64,000 bases of DNA. It comes from an uncultured Spartobacteria bacterium. Its GTDB lineage: Bacteria > Verrucomicrobiota > Verrucomicrobiia > Chthoniobacterales > JAATET01. The notes under the pieces were generated by a model. It was not told the origin of the DNA. It was given only the letters and a program-made list of their open reading frames with translations, and did not search any database. The stretch lies in the NCBI GenBank assembly GCA_938011325.1, contig CALLUD010000007.1:186001-250000 (forward strand), in the 5' to 3' direction. Both the position numbers and the translations under genes were made by a program. Numbering within the stretch: the stretch's first letter is position 1; the number at the start of each line of letters is the position of its first letter. Positions 7,720 to 15,843 of the stretch are shown one piece after another.

Positions 7720-10212
7720 ATGAGCGATTCGTCGACGCCGATGATGCGGCAGTATCTCGCTGTGCGAAGCGGGTTGCCGCCGAACACGCTGCTGTTGTTC
7801 CGGCTCGGGGATTTTTACGAACTCTTTGGCGACGATGCGAAGGAGGCCAGCGCGATCCTCAATGTGGCGCTGACCAAACGCGGCACCACGCCGATGTGCG
7901 GCGTGCCGTATCACTCCGCGAAGGGTTACATCGAGAAATTGATCGCCGCCGGGCGGCGTGTCGCGATCTGCGATCAGGTTGGCGAGGTGCAGGCCGGCAA
8001 GCTGGTGCGGCGCGAGCTCTCGCAGATCCTCAGCGCGGGCACGCTCGACGACTTTGGCCTCGACGATCGCGCGCACAATTATCTCGCCGCCGCCTGTGAG
8101 AAGCGGGGTCGATACGGGCTCGCATTTGCGGACCTGAGCACCGGCGAATTCCGTCTCTCCGAGCTGGAGAGCCTTGCCCAGTTGCTCGACGAGCTTGCCC
8201 GCGTATCGCCCGCCGAACTGCTCGTCCCCGAGGAACAGACCGCGCTGCTGCAGGCGCTGCCGTCCGCGACTCCGACCGAGGGCTACATTTTCGAATGCGA
8301 ACCGGCGGAGCATCTCCTGCGCGAGCATTTCAAGGTGCAGTCACTCGACGGCTTCGGCTGTGGCGACTGGCCTTTGGGCATCGGTGCGGCGGGCGCCGTG
8401 CTGCATTATCTGACGCGACAGATGCGCCGAAATGCTTCGCACTTGCGCGGCCTGCAGCCATTCCGCGTGAGCGAGTATTTGATTCTCGACGCGGTCACAC
8501 AATCCCACCTCGAGCTTGTCCAATCGCGCGGCGGGCGGGAAATGACGCTGCTCGGCGCGCTCGATCACACGGTGACGTCGGTGGGCGCCCGCACCCTGCG
8601 CGACTGGATTCTTCACCCGCTGCGCGACATCAAGGCGATTGGCACCCGGCAGTCGGCCATCGAGCGCCTGCTGGAGCGGCCGGCGGAACTCGGGACTTTG
8701 CGCGAGGCACTGGGTGGCGTGCGCGACATGGAGCGCGCCTCCTCGCGGTTGAACGGCCAGTCGGGAAATGCCCGCGACCTTGCGGCGCTGGCAGAGTCGC
8801 TGGAGCGGGTTCCCGCCGTGCGTGCGGTGATCGATTCCCTGACCGATCCGCTTGGTGGCGGGGAGTTGCTCGGCGAGCTTGGCTCGCAGCTCGATCCGCT
8901 CGATGAGCTGTGCGCGACCCTGCGCTCGGCAGTCGTGGACGAGCCCCCGGCGCTGGTGCGGGACGGAGGAATGATCCGCGAAGGCTTCGATCCGGCTCTG
9001 GATGAACTGCGCGCCGCCTCCCGCGAAGGAAAGGACTGGATCGCCCGTTTGCAGGAGCGCGAGATCGAACGCAGCGGGATCAAGTCGCTCAAGGTCCGCT
9101 ACAATTCGGTCTTCGGGTATTTCATCGAGATCACGAAGGCGAACCTCGGCAGCGTGCCGCCGGATTACCACCGCAAGCAGACGACGGCGAACAGCGAGCG
9201 ATTCATCACGCCCGAGCTGAAGGAGATCGAAGGCAAGATCCTCGGCGCCGATGAACGCGCGCGTGCGCTCGAGATGGAAATTTTCCAGCGGCTTCGTGCA
9301 CTCGTTCTGGATGCGCTTCCACGAATCCAGCGGACCGCCGCCGCGCTTGGCGCGCTCGACGCTCTCGCGTCACTGGCGGAGGTTGCCCGCCTGCACGATT
9401 ACTGCCGGCCGGTGGTGGACGATTCCGGCGCATTGGAAATCGAGGAGGGGCGTCATCCGGTGCTCGATCTGCGGACGGTCGGCGAGCGGTTCGTGCCCAA
9501 CGATGTTTCGCTGGACCGTGACGGAAAGCGGTTCGCGATTCTCACGGGGCCGAACATGGCCGGCAAATCCACCTACATTCGGCAGGTCGCCCTGCTCGTG
9601 CTGCTTGCCCAGATCGGCAGTTTCGTGCCGGCAAAGCGCGCGCACATCGGGATCGTCGATCGCATTTTCACCCGCGTCGGGGCCAGCGACGACCTCTCGC
9701 GCGGGCAGTCGACGTTCATGGTTGAGATGAACGAGACGGCAAACATCATCCACAACGCCACGAAAGACAGTCTCGTCATCCTCGATGAAATCGGTCGCGG
9801 CACCTCGACGTTCGACGGATTGAGCATCGCATGGAGCGTCGCGGAGCATCTGCACGACAAGATTGGCTGCCGCACGCTCTTCGCCACGCACTACCACGAA
9901 CTGACCGACCTCGAGCGGACGCGTGATGGTGTGGCGAATTTCAACGTCTCCGTGCGCGAGTGGAACGACGAGGTTATCTTCCTGCGCAAGATCGTGCCGG
10001 GGCGCGCCGACCAGAGTTACGGCATCCAGGTCGCCCGGCTGGCGGGGCTTCCGGATTCGCTGATCGCCCGCGCGAAACAGATTCTCGCGAATCTCGAAAA
10101 GTCGGAACTCAACGCCGATGGCAAGCCGACGCTGGCCGTTTCAAACGGCCGCACGCGCCGTCGCGACATGGCCGCAATCGCCAACCAAATGTCGCTCTTC
10201 GACGATAATTAG
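7720..10212 (+). CDS. mutS: DNA mismatch repair protein MutS
   Basis: An 830-aa MutS. The N-terminal mismatch-recognition domain carries FRLGDFYELF with the Phe-x-Glu pair that wedges into the mismatch. The connector, core and clamp domains follow, and the C-terminal ABC ATPase has Walker A GPNMAGKSTYIRQ (about 610), the signature DDLSRGQSTFMVEM and Walker B LVILDEIGRGTSTFDG. Length is close to the 850-residue norm. It recognises base mismatches and small loops for MutL-dependent repair. It is tightly linked to thiG; no mutL is seen. Confidence 0.97.
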   Translation: MSDSSTPMMRQYLAVRSGLPPNTLLLFRLGDFYELFGDDAKEASAILNVALTKRGTTPMCGVPYHSAKGYIEKLIAAGRRVAICDQVGEVQAGKLVRRELSQILSAGTLDDFGLDDRAHNYLAAACEKRGRYGLAFADLSTGEFRLSELESLAQLLDELARVSPAELLVPEEQTALLQALPSATPTEGYIFECEPAEHLLREHFKVQSLDGFGCGDWPLGIGAAGAVLHYLTRQMRRNASHLRGLQPFRVSEYLILDAVTQSHLELVQSRGGREMTLLGALDHTVTSVGARTLRDWILHPLRDIKAIGTRQSAIERLLERPAELGTLREALGGVRDMERASSRLNGQSGNARDLAALAESLERVPAVRAVIDSLTDPLGGGELLGELGSQLDPLDELCATLRSAVVDEPPALVRDGGMIREGFDPALDELRAASREGKDWIARLQEREIERSGIKSLKVRYNSVFGYFIEITKANLGSVPPDYHRKQTTANSERFITPELKEIEGKILGADERARALEMEIFQRLRALVLDALPRIQRTAAALGALDALASLAEVARLHDYCRPVVDDSGALEIEEGRHPVLDLRTVGERFVPNDVSLDRDGKRFAILTGPNMAGKSTYIRQVALLVLLAQIGSFVPAKRAHIGIVDRIFTRVGASDDLSRGQSTFMVEMNETANIIHNATKDSLVILDEIGRGTSTFDGLSIAWSVAEHLHDKIGCRTLFATHYHELTDLERTRDGVANFNVSVREWNDEVIFLRKIVPGRADQSYGIQVARLAGLPDSLIARAKQILANLEKSELNADGKPTLAVSNGRTRRRDMAAIANQMSLFDDN

Positions 10213-10267
10213 ACCATTTATTTTTGCTTGTCCGCCCGCTAGAATTAGTGGTGGCATACGAAATACT

Positions 10268-11131
10268 ATGCGGTATTTATTCCTATTTATTTCGTTGGCG
10301 GCATGCCTTAAGTCGCATTCGCTTTTTGGTCAAGGTGCGCCGACATTGCAGCTGTCCAAGTCCTCTGGGCTGGTTTCCTCGGACTCGATAAAGATTACAG
10401 CAAACCCGACGACGACAACTGGACTATCGCGGGTCGAGTTTTACAGCAACGGAAGATATTTGGGTGATGATAGAACCTCGCCGTATGAGTATACTATGGG
10501 GAACTTGAAGGAGAATATCTACGAGATTTACGCAGTCGCTGTATATCAATCGGGGAGCTTCTCCTCCGAGGTTGCGAAAGTTACAGTTGGAGCCCCGCCT
10601 ATCTCGATTAGCATGACACAACGGGACAACCGTTCGCCTGGAGCGTTCACGGTAACCTGCACGCCCTATTCAGGAACGCCGGGAGCCGTGAACGACGTGA
10701 ATTTCTATGTGAATGGCAGCTAGTGGGGATACGATTATACGGCCCCTTGCAGCCGCACGTTTGGCAACCTGAAAGCGGACGCATACAGCGTGCAGGCGAA
10801 GGTCAACTATACGAACGGGGACTCGTTTTTCTCTTCCGCGATCAGCATCCTGGTCAAGGCGCCGAACGTGAGGCTTAAGCTTCATGCCAAAAACCGCCGC
10901 CAAAGTAAGAGTATTCGAGCCGGGGCGGTGGTCCAACCGACATCACCTGGGGACGTGAACTATGTTAAGTTTTACTTGAACAGATATTATTACGGGCCCG
11001 ATTCTTCTTCGCCATACAACTTCCGATTTTCTCGTCTAACCGGGCGTAAATACCGTGTAACGGCGGTGGCAATATTATCCAATGGGGACGAAGTCCAAAA
11101 AACGTCGAAAGTGATCCGTTTTCGTAGGTAG
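10268..11131 (+). pseudogene. Exported three-module Ig-like repeat protein interrupted by one in-frame amber codon
   Basis: From ATG 10268 a signal peptide (MRYLFLFISLAACLKSHS) is followed by three beta-sandwich modules of about 85 residues with the recurring pattern v-FY-NG-Y-G-D-tsPY...NL...Y.v.AvA, as in bacterial Ig-like domains of surface proteins. Module 2 contains TAG at 10721-10723. The frame continues without shift through the rest of module 2 and all of module 3 to 11131, 286 sense codons in all. Aligning the modules puts TAG where module 1 has Tyr (NGRYLG against NGS-stop-WG), so one base change from TAT or TAC explains it. The gene is visibly AT-richer than mutS and leuA. It may be a recent nonsense mutation, readthrough or a sequencing error. 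Confidence 0.75.
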
Positions 11132-11218
11132 TTGGATTCGAGGATTGCCATGCACTGACCGATGGGTATTTTACCAATCGTGGTTAAAGCCGCGCGCACT
11201 TCTCTTCTTGCGCTTCGA

Positions 11219-11235
11219 CTCGGGTTGCTCCCGAG
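11219..11235 (+). terminator. Hairpin between the Ig-repeat gene and leuA
   Basis: CTCGGG-TTGCT-CCCGAG, a perfect 6-bp stem about 90 nt after the Ig-repeat stop and about 100 nt before leuA. It could terminate the upstream gene or belong to the leuA leader. I found no leucine-rich leader peptide, so attenuation is not supported. Confidence 0.35.
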
Positions 11236-11338
11236 CCGACTTACCCTTCTTTCGCTTTAATTCCCTGGCATAACTGCGACTCTGGCGGCGTGGTGAATGC
11301 CACGAATTCCTTCCTCCGCCGGAAACGATTTTCAAGTT

Positions 11339-12892
11339 ATGTCCGACAAAGTTGTGATTTTCGATACGACGCTGCGCGATGGCGAGCAATGCCCCGGCGC
11401 GTCGATGAACCTGCGTGAAAAAATGGAGGTGGCCCGGCAGTTGGGGCGCCTCAACGTCGATGTGATCGAGGCCGGGTTTCCGGTGATCAGCGATGGCGAC
11501 TTCGAGGCGGTCAAAACGATCGCAGAAGAGGTCCGCGGTCCAATCATCTGCGGACTGGCGCGCTGTGTGGCAAAGGACATCGATGCCGCCGGCGCCGCGG
11601 TGAAGGCGGCCGGAGACCGCGCCCGCATTCACGTGTTTCTGGCGACGTCTGCGATCCATCGCGAGTTCAAGCTGAAGAAGGCGGAGGAGGAGATTCTCCG
11701 CATGGCCGTGGAGGGCGTGAAGCGTGCAAAGTCGATGGTGAAGGATGTGGAGTTCTCGCCCGAGGATGCCTCGCGCACGGAGCCGGAGTTTCTGGCGCAG
11801 GTCGTGCAGGCCGCGATCGAGGCCGGCGCCACCACGGTGAACATTCCCGACACCGTCGGCTACGCGGTGCCGGAGCAGTATGCGGCGCTGATTTCCTATC
11901 TGCGCTCGAATGTTCGCAACATCGACGACGCGATCATCAGCGTGCATTGCCACGACGATCTGGGCCTGGCGGTGGCGAACTCCCTGGCGGCAATCAAGGC
12001 GGGCGCGCGGCAGGTCGAGGGAACGTTCAACGGAATCGGCGAACGCGCGGGAAACTGCGCGCTGGAGGAGGTCGTCATGGCGATCAAGACGCGCCGGGAT
12101 TATTTCGGTGATGTCGATACCGGAGTCGTGACCAGAGAAATCCTGAAAACGTCGCGACTGATTGCGCGGATGAGCGGTCTGCACGTCGCGCGCAGCAAGG
12201 CGATCGTCGGCGAGAATGCCTTCGCGCACAGCTCGGGTATTCATCAGGATGGTATCCTGAAGAAGCGTGAGACCTACGAGATCATGGATCCCGCGGAGGT
12301 CGGCTGGGGTGGCACGGAGCTGCCGCTGACGAAGCACAGTGGCCGTCACGCAATGGCGACGCGCCTGGAACATCTGGGCTTCCGGTTGACCGACGAGGAG
12401 ATCGATGCTGTCTTCACGCGGTTCAAGGACATCGGCGACAAAAAGAAGTTCGTTTACGACGACGACCTGAGCGCGCTGGTGGACGACTCGATCGGCAATG
12501 CCGCGGAGACCTACATCCTCGATTACATCAATGTCACCAGCGGCACCACGACCGTGCCGACGGCGACCGTGCGATTGAAGCGCAACGACGAGTATTGGCA
12601 GGATTCCAGCCCCGGAAACGGCGCGGTGGATGCAGCGATGCAGGCCATTGATCGCATCGTGAAAAAGAAGGGCACGCTGGCATCCTACGTCGTCGAGGCG
12701 GTGACTCAGGGCCGCGACTCACTGGGCGAGGTGACCGTGAAGATCGACTTTGGCGATGGCGAGCTCGTGACCGGAAAGGGCGCGGCGACCGATGTGATCG
12801 AAGCGAGTGCGCGCGCCTATTTGAATGCGATCAATCGCTCGATTGCCTTGAAGCAGACGGCTGCACGCCGGTTCGAATCCTCCGGGGTTTGA
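11339..12892 (+). CDS. leuA: 2-isopropylmalate synthase LeuA
   Basis: A 517-aa enzyme for the first committed step of leucine biosynthesis, condensing acetyl-CoA and 2-oxoisovalerate. Start ATG 11339 is chosen because the protein then begins MSDKVVIFDTTLRDGEQCPG, the conserved family N-terminus; an ATG 14 codons upstream is also open. The HMGL-like barrel carries the metal-site motif SVHCHDDLGLA and GTFNGIGERAGN. HSSGIHQDGILK follows in the linker, and the C-terminal part is the LeuA allosteric domain that binds leucine. Full length. No other leu genes are adjacent. Confidence 0.95.
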   Translation: MSDKVVIFDTTLRDGEQCPGASMNLREKMEVARQLGRLNVDVIEAGFPVISDGDFEAVKTIAEEVRGPIICGLARCVAKDIDAAGAAVKAAGDRARIHVFLATSAIHREFKLKKAEEEILRMAVEGVKRAKSMVKDVEFSPEDASRTEPEFLAQVVQAAIEAGATTVNIPDTVGYAVPEQYAALISYLRSNVRNIDDAIISVHCHDDLGLAVANSLAAIKAGARQVEGTFNGIGERAGNCALEEVVMAIKTRRDYFGDVDTGVVTREILKTSRLIARMSGLHVARSKAIVGENAFAHSSGIHQDGILKKRETYEIMDPAEVGWGGTELPLTKHSGRHAMATRLEHLGFRLTDEEIDAVFTRFKDIGDKKKFVYDDDLSALVDDSIGNAAETYILDYINVTSGTTTVPTATVRLKRNDEYWQDSSPGNGAVDAAMQAIDRIVKKKGTLASYVVEAVTQGRDSLGEVTVKIDFGDGELVTGKGAATDVIEASARAYLNAINRSIALKQTAARRFESSGV

Positions 12893-12925
12893 CCGATTGA
12901 CGGTGGAAAATCGCCGGCGGGGCGG

Positions 12926-12941
12926 GGTGCATGTTTGCACC
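12926..12941 (+). terminator. Hairpin after leuA
   Basis: GGTGCA-TGTT-TGCACC, a perfect 6-bp stem about 35 nt after the leuA stop in a GC-rich context. No clear U tract, so termination is tentative. An ATG at 12931 lies inside this hairpin, which argues against using it as the start of the following Usp gene. Confidence 0.4.
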
Positions 12942-13011
12942 GCGCTCTCCGGCGACGCGAGGTGTTCGCAATCGGGCACGTCCGAATCACGAAGGTTTCG
13001 CGAAAAATCGG

Positions 13012-13848
13012 ATGACGATGGCGCCATCCCGTTTTAAATCCCCATGGATGCAAGGCGTATATAAGAACATCGGTGTCGCCTTGACCTTTTCGCCTCGTCT
13101 TTCTGCGGTGCTGGCGGAGGCTGATCGCGTCGCGCGTTCCTTTGGCGGTCCATTGTCCGTGATTCACGCCTCGGCGGAATCCGAGGAGGCGGCGTCGCGC
13201 TTTCGCGAAGCTTTTGAACGGTTGCGTGCGGGCAGTGATTTTCCGGTTCACTGGAGTGTCGCCGACACGCCAATCGAGGCAATTCTCGGCGCCTGCGCGA
13301 AGGAGGGGATGGACCTGCTGATCGCCGGCGCTCTCGAGCGGGAGGCGGAGCATCGGTATTTCCTCGGTGGCGTGGCGCGGGAACTCCTTCGCCGCGCTCC
13401 GTGCGATCTGCTGCTTTTTCCCAAGCCGGAGGAGACGCAGCGACGGTGGCGGCGGATCGTTGTCGAGGTGGACTTGAAGCGGCCCAGCGTTTCGTTCCTC
13501 AACCGTGTGTGCCTTCTCGCGACGCGGCTCGGCGTGGAGGAGATCGTGTTCATCGGAGTGGTCACGCCGTTCGACGAAGCCATCGCGCGAAACAGCGAGC
13601 AGCGATTCGACGAGGCGGCGCTTGCAGCCATTGTCGATCAGGCGGAGGGCTTCGAACGCGAGGTGGAATGCCGGCTCCTGCATTCGACGACCGGATTCGC
13701 CGTCTGCGACTTTGTGCAGAATTCCGGAGCTGACCTGTTTGTGGCGGGCACCGCGCGATCGGGCGGCGTGCGCTCGCTGCCGTCGCACATGGATTGGTTG
13801 CTGCAGGTCATTCCCACGAATGTCCTGCTGCTGGGCATCGAGCCCTGA
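13012..13848 (+). CDS. Universal stress protein with two Usp domains
   Basis: About 278 aa from ATG 13012; ATG 13018 or 13048 are also possible, while the longer frame from 12931 begins inside a hairpin and is unlikely. Two tandem UspA-like folds are visible. The first runs from YKNIGVALTFSPR to CDLLLFPKP, with the core pattern GMDLLIAGA. The second runs from RRIVVEVDLKRP to TNVLLLGIEP, with SGADLFVAGTARSGG. The classic ATP-binding G-2x-G-9x-G is not clear in either half. Usp proteins act in the cytoplasm under stress or growth arrest. It stands alone between leuA and yajC. Confidence 0.8.
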   Translation: MTMAPSRFKSPWMQGVYKNIGVALTFSPRLSAVLAEADRVARSFGGPLSVIHASAESEEAASRFREAFERLRAGSDFPVHWSVADTPIEAILGACAKEGMDLLIAGALEREAEHRYFLGGVARELLRRAPCDLLLFPKPEETQRRWRRIVVEVDLKRPSVSFLNRVCLLATRLGVEEIVFIGVVTPFDEAIARNSEQRFDEAALAAIVDQAEGFEREVECRLLHSTTGFAVCDFVQNSGADLFVAGTARSGGVRSLPSHMDWLLQVIPTNVLLLGIEP

Positions 13849-13946
13849 TTTGCCATGAAGCGCGGAGAATTGTCCCGGTGCCGTGCCATCGCATGGATTT
13901 GCATGGACTCCCGCCGCCCGGCTTTTTACGTTGCCGGTTCGCATTC

Positions 13947-14300
13947 ATGAACGCTTTCGACCTTCTTCTCTTTGCTCAGGCTGCAACGCCGGCTCCGGGC
14001 GCCCCGCCCGCGCCGAACCCACTCGTGCAGTTTTTGCCGCTGATTTTTATTTTTGTTATCTTTTACTTCCTGCTGATTCGCCCGCAGCAGAAGAAGCAGA
14101 AGGAGCATCAGAAGCTCATTTCCTCGCTCCAGACCGGTGACCAGATCGTCACGAATGCCGGCATTCACGGCACGATCACAAATGTGAAGGAAAGAACGGT
14201 GATCGTGCGTGTCGCCGACAACGTGAAGATCGAGTTCGACCGCGGGGCGATCGTAACGGTCATCCGCGACGGCAAGGAAACCGGCGAAAAACCGGCCTGA
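13947..14300 (+). CDS. yajC: Preprotein translocase subunit YajC
   Basis: 117 aa from ATG 13947. A short N-terminus with a Pro/Ala-rich stretch leads into one membrane helix (VQFLPLIFIFVIFYFLLI), then the family signature RPQQKKQKEHQ and a small cytoplasmic beta domain (TGDQIVTNAGIHGTITNVKE). YajC is an accessory subunit of the SecDF-YajC complex that assists Sec export. In many bacteria secD follows directly. Here secDF starts 1.5 kb further on, with a convergent protease gene in between. Confidence 0.95.
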   Translation: MNAFDLLLFAQAATPAPGAPPAPNPLVQFLPLIFIFVIFYFLLIRPQQKKQKEHQKLISSLQTGDQIVTNAGIHGTITNVKERTVIVRVADNVKIEFDRGAIVTVIRDGKETGEKPA

Positions 14301-14311
14301 TTCTCCCGAAA

Positions 14312-14356
14312 GGCGCCGGTTGCTGGCAAGGCCCCGAAGGCCATGCTTCCGGCGCC
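14312..14356. terminator. Hairpin between convergent yajC and the ClpP-like gene
   Basis: Outer 8-bp arms GGCGCCGG (14312-14319) and CCGGCGCC (14349-14356) enclose a second small stem, GGCC-CCGAA-GGCC. It sits between two converging stops (14300 and 14370), so it could serve both strands. No strong U tract. Confidence 0.5.
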
Positions 14357-14369
14357 GTAACATGCCGCG

Positions 14370-15647
14370 CTACTTCTCCGTGCGGTAGTAGCCGTCCGGG
14401 TTGTAGAGGTAGTAGCAGTCCAGCGGATTCAGCCGGGGAAGAAGCTGATAGCGGTTTCCCTCGGAGTCCGTTTGCTCCGAGAGGTAGGGAGAGGTCGGCT
14501 GGCGTTGCGGAGTCGCGTCGGCGATGTCCGGGTTCTTCACGAGAGACTCCTCGCGGATCGTCTCCACGATCTCGTCCACCCACTTGAGTTCCTTCGCGCG
14601 GTCGGCGAATTCCTTCCAATCGCCGGTCGAGGTGTTCGCATACATCTGTTTGACGAACTCATCGAGGGGGATGCCCATCTTGTTTGCCACGGGTGTCGCG
14701 AGACGGCGCCACCATTCCTCCATGTTGCGAACGGCCTCCTGTTGCACCGTGAGGTTGCCGAAGTTTCCGGACGAGAGCTGGTGGTGAAGGATGATTGCGT
14801 TCGGATATGCGAAGGACCGCTTGGCGAGCGTGGTGATGCCCGCGGCCATGCTCGCGGCGAAGGATTTCACGACCGTGTAAACCGGGGCCGGGCTGCCTTC
14901 CATCGCCTTGAGAATGCGATAGCCGGCCATCACGGATCCGCCGGGGGAGCTGTCGATGACGATGAAGATCGGATACGTCGGGTTCTGGTTGTTGAAGTAG
15001 TCGATCCGCTCGCAGATGTAGTCGGCGGTTTCCATCGTAATGGGCCCGTTCAGCGGAATGCGCCGGTCGGAGATGGTCAGGACGCCGTCCTTCAACGGCT
15101 CCTCCGTGTATTGGATCTCGCGATTGACCCGGTTTTTCCAGTCGCCGCGTTTCTCCCAGAGATCGATCTCTGCGCTGAACTTCGCCACTTGGATGTCGAA
15201 CTGCGTCTTCTCGAGCTGCAGTTCCTTTATGCGGAGCTGCACTTCCTGGTCCTTCAACTGAAGCTCGCTCTGCTTCTCCGCCAGCTTCGCAGCGGCGAGC
15301 TCGTTTTTCGCCTTCAGCTTATCGAGTTCGGCCCGGATGTCCGCCAGCTCCGCCTCGAGAGCGGCCTTCCGCTTCGCCTGCTCGAGTTCCAGCTTCTTCG
15401 AGATGGTGGCCGCTTCGATCTCCAGGCGCTGTTTCTCGGCCTGGAGATCGGCGAGCTCCCGCTCGAGCTTTTGTTTGGCGATGCCGTTCTCGAGGGTGAG
15501 CTTTTCCTGTTCGTCCTTCAGCGACTGGTTGGGGCTCGGAGTTGCTGCGGGAGTGGGCGGTGGTGTTGAGTTGTCCGGATTGTTCTGGGCGGAGGCGCCA
15601 AAAGCCAGGGGGAGGGAGAAAAGACAGGCCAGGGCGAGCTTTTTCAT
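14370..15647 (-). CDS. Exported ClpP-like serine protease with coiled-coil domain
   Basis: 425 aa from ATG 15647; the frame is open upstream but that part overlaps secDF. A clear signal peptide (MKKLALACLFSLPLAFGASA) is followed by a Pro/Thr linker, a long charged coiled coil (about residues 41-165) and a ClpP/SDH-type protease domain. VIDSSPGGSVMAGYRIL is the oxyanion region, FAASMAAG carries the likely nucleophile Ser266, and ILHHQL supplies His288 or His289. Classical ClpP is cytoplasmic and works with Clp ATPases, so a signal peptide means a different role: an envelope peptidase closer in use to SppA or NfeD-type proteases. Its place between yajC and secDF hints at envelope protein turnover (inference). 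Confidence 0.85.
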   Translation of the reverse strand: MKKLALACLFSLPLAFGASAQNNPDNSTPPPTPAATPSPNQSLKDEQEKLTLENGIAKQKLERELADLQAEKQRLEIEAATISKKLELEQAKRKAALEAELADIRAELDKLKAKNELAAAKLAEKQSELQLKDQEVQLRIKELQLEKTQFDIQVAKFSAEIDLWEKRGDWKNRVNREIQYTEEPLKDGVLTISDRRIPLNGPITMETADYICERIDYFNNQNPTYPIFIVIDSSPGGSVMAGYRILKAMEGSPAPVYTVVKSFAASMAAGITTLAKRSFAYPNAIILHHQLSSGNFGNLTVQQEAVRNMEEWWRRLATPVANKMGIPLDEFVKQMYANTSTGDWKEFADRAKELKWVDEIVETIREESLVKNPDIADATPQRQPTSPYLSEQTDSEGNRYQLLPRLNPLDCYYLYNPDGYYRTEK

Positions 15648-15843
15648 GGGAAGCACGAATAGCGAGATCCGGCGCCACCTCAAAGCGTGAACTCCCGCCG
15701 CGACTGTCATAGAGCCGGAAGGGAAATCGGCTCCTCCGGCGGTGTGATTTTCTTGGACAGCGGACGGCGGCTGCCTATGCTGCGGAGCTCGCCTGATCCC
15801 GGCCCACGGGAGGGCGGTTACCTTTTTACGCCCTGATTTCGTT
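15648..15843. other. 196-bp divergent promoter region of the ClpP-like gene and secDF
   Basis: Separates two divergent starts (15647 minus, 15844 plus). No small gene is visible and no confident promoter boxes are recognised. Confidence 0.3.

Noticed and set aside
11171..11290. Small Lys/Arg-rich minus-strand frame between the Ig gene and leuA
   Set aside because: It resembles a tiny basic ribosomal-type protein in composition but has no in-frame start codon or ribosome-binding site; the nearby ATG is in another frame and stops after 4 codons.
12931..13011. Longer N-terminus for the Usp protein
   Set aside because: The ATG at 12931 sits in the leuA hairpin and the added 27 residues are Arg/Pro-rich without Usp homology.
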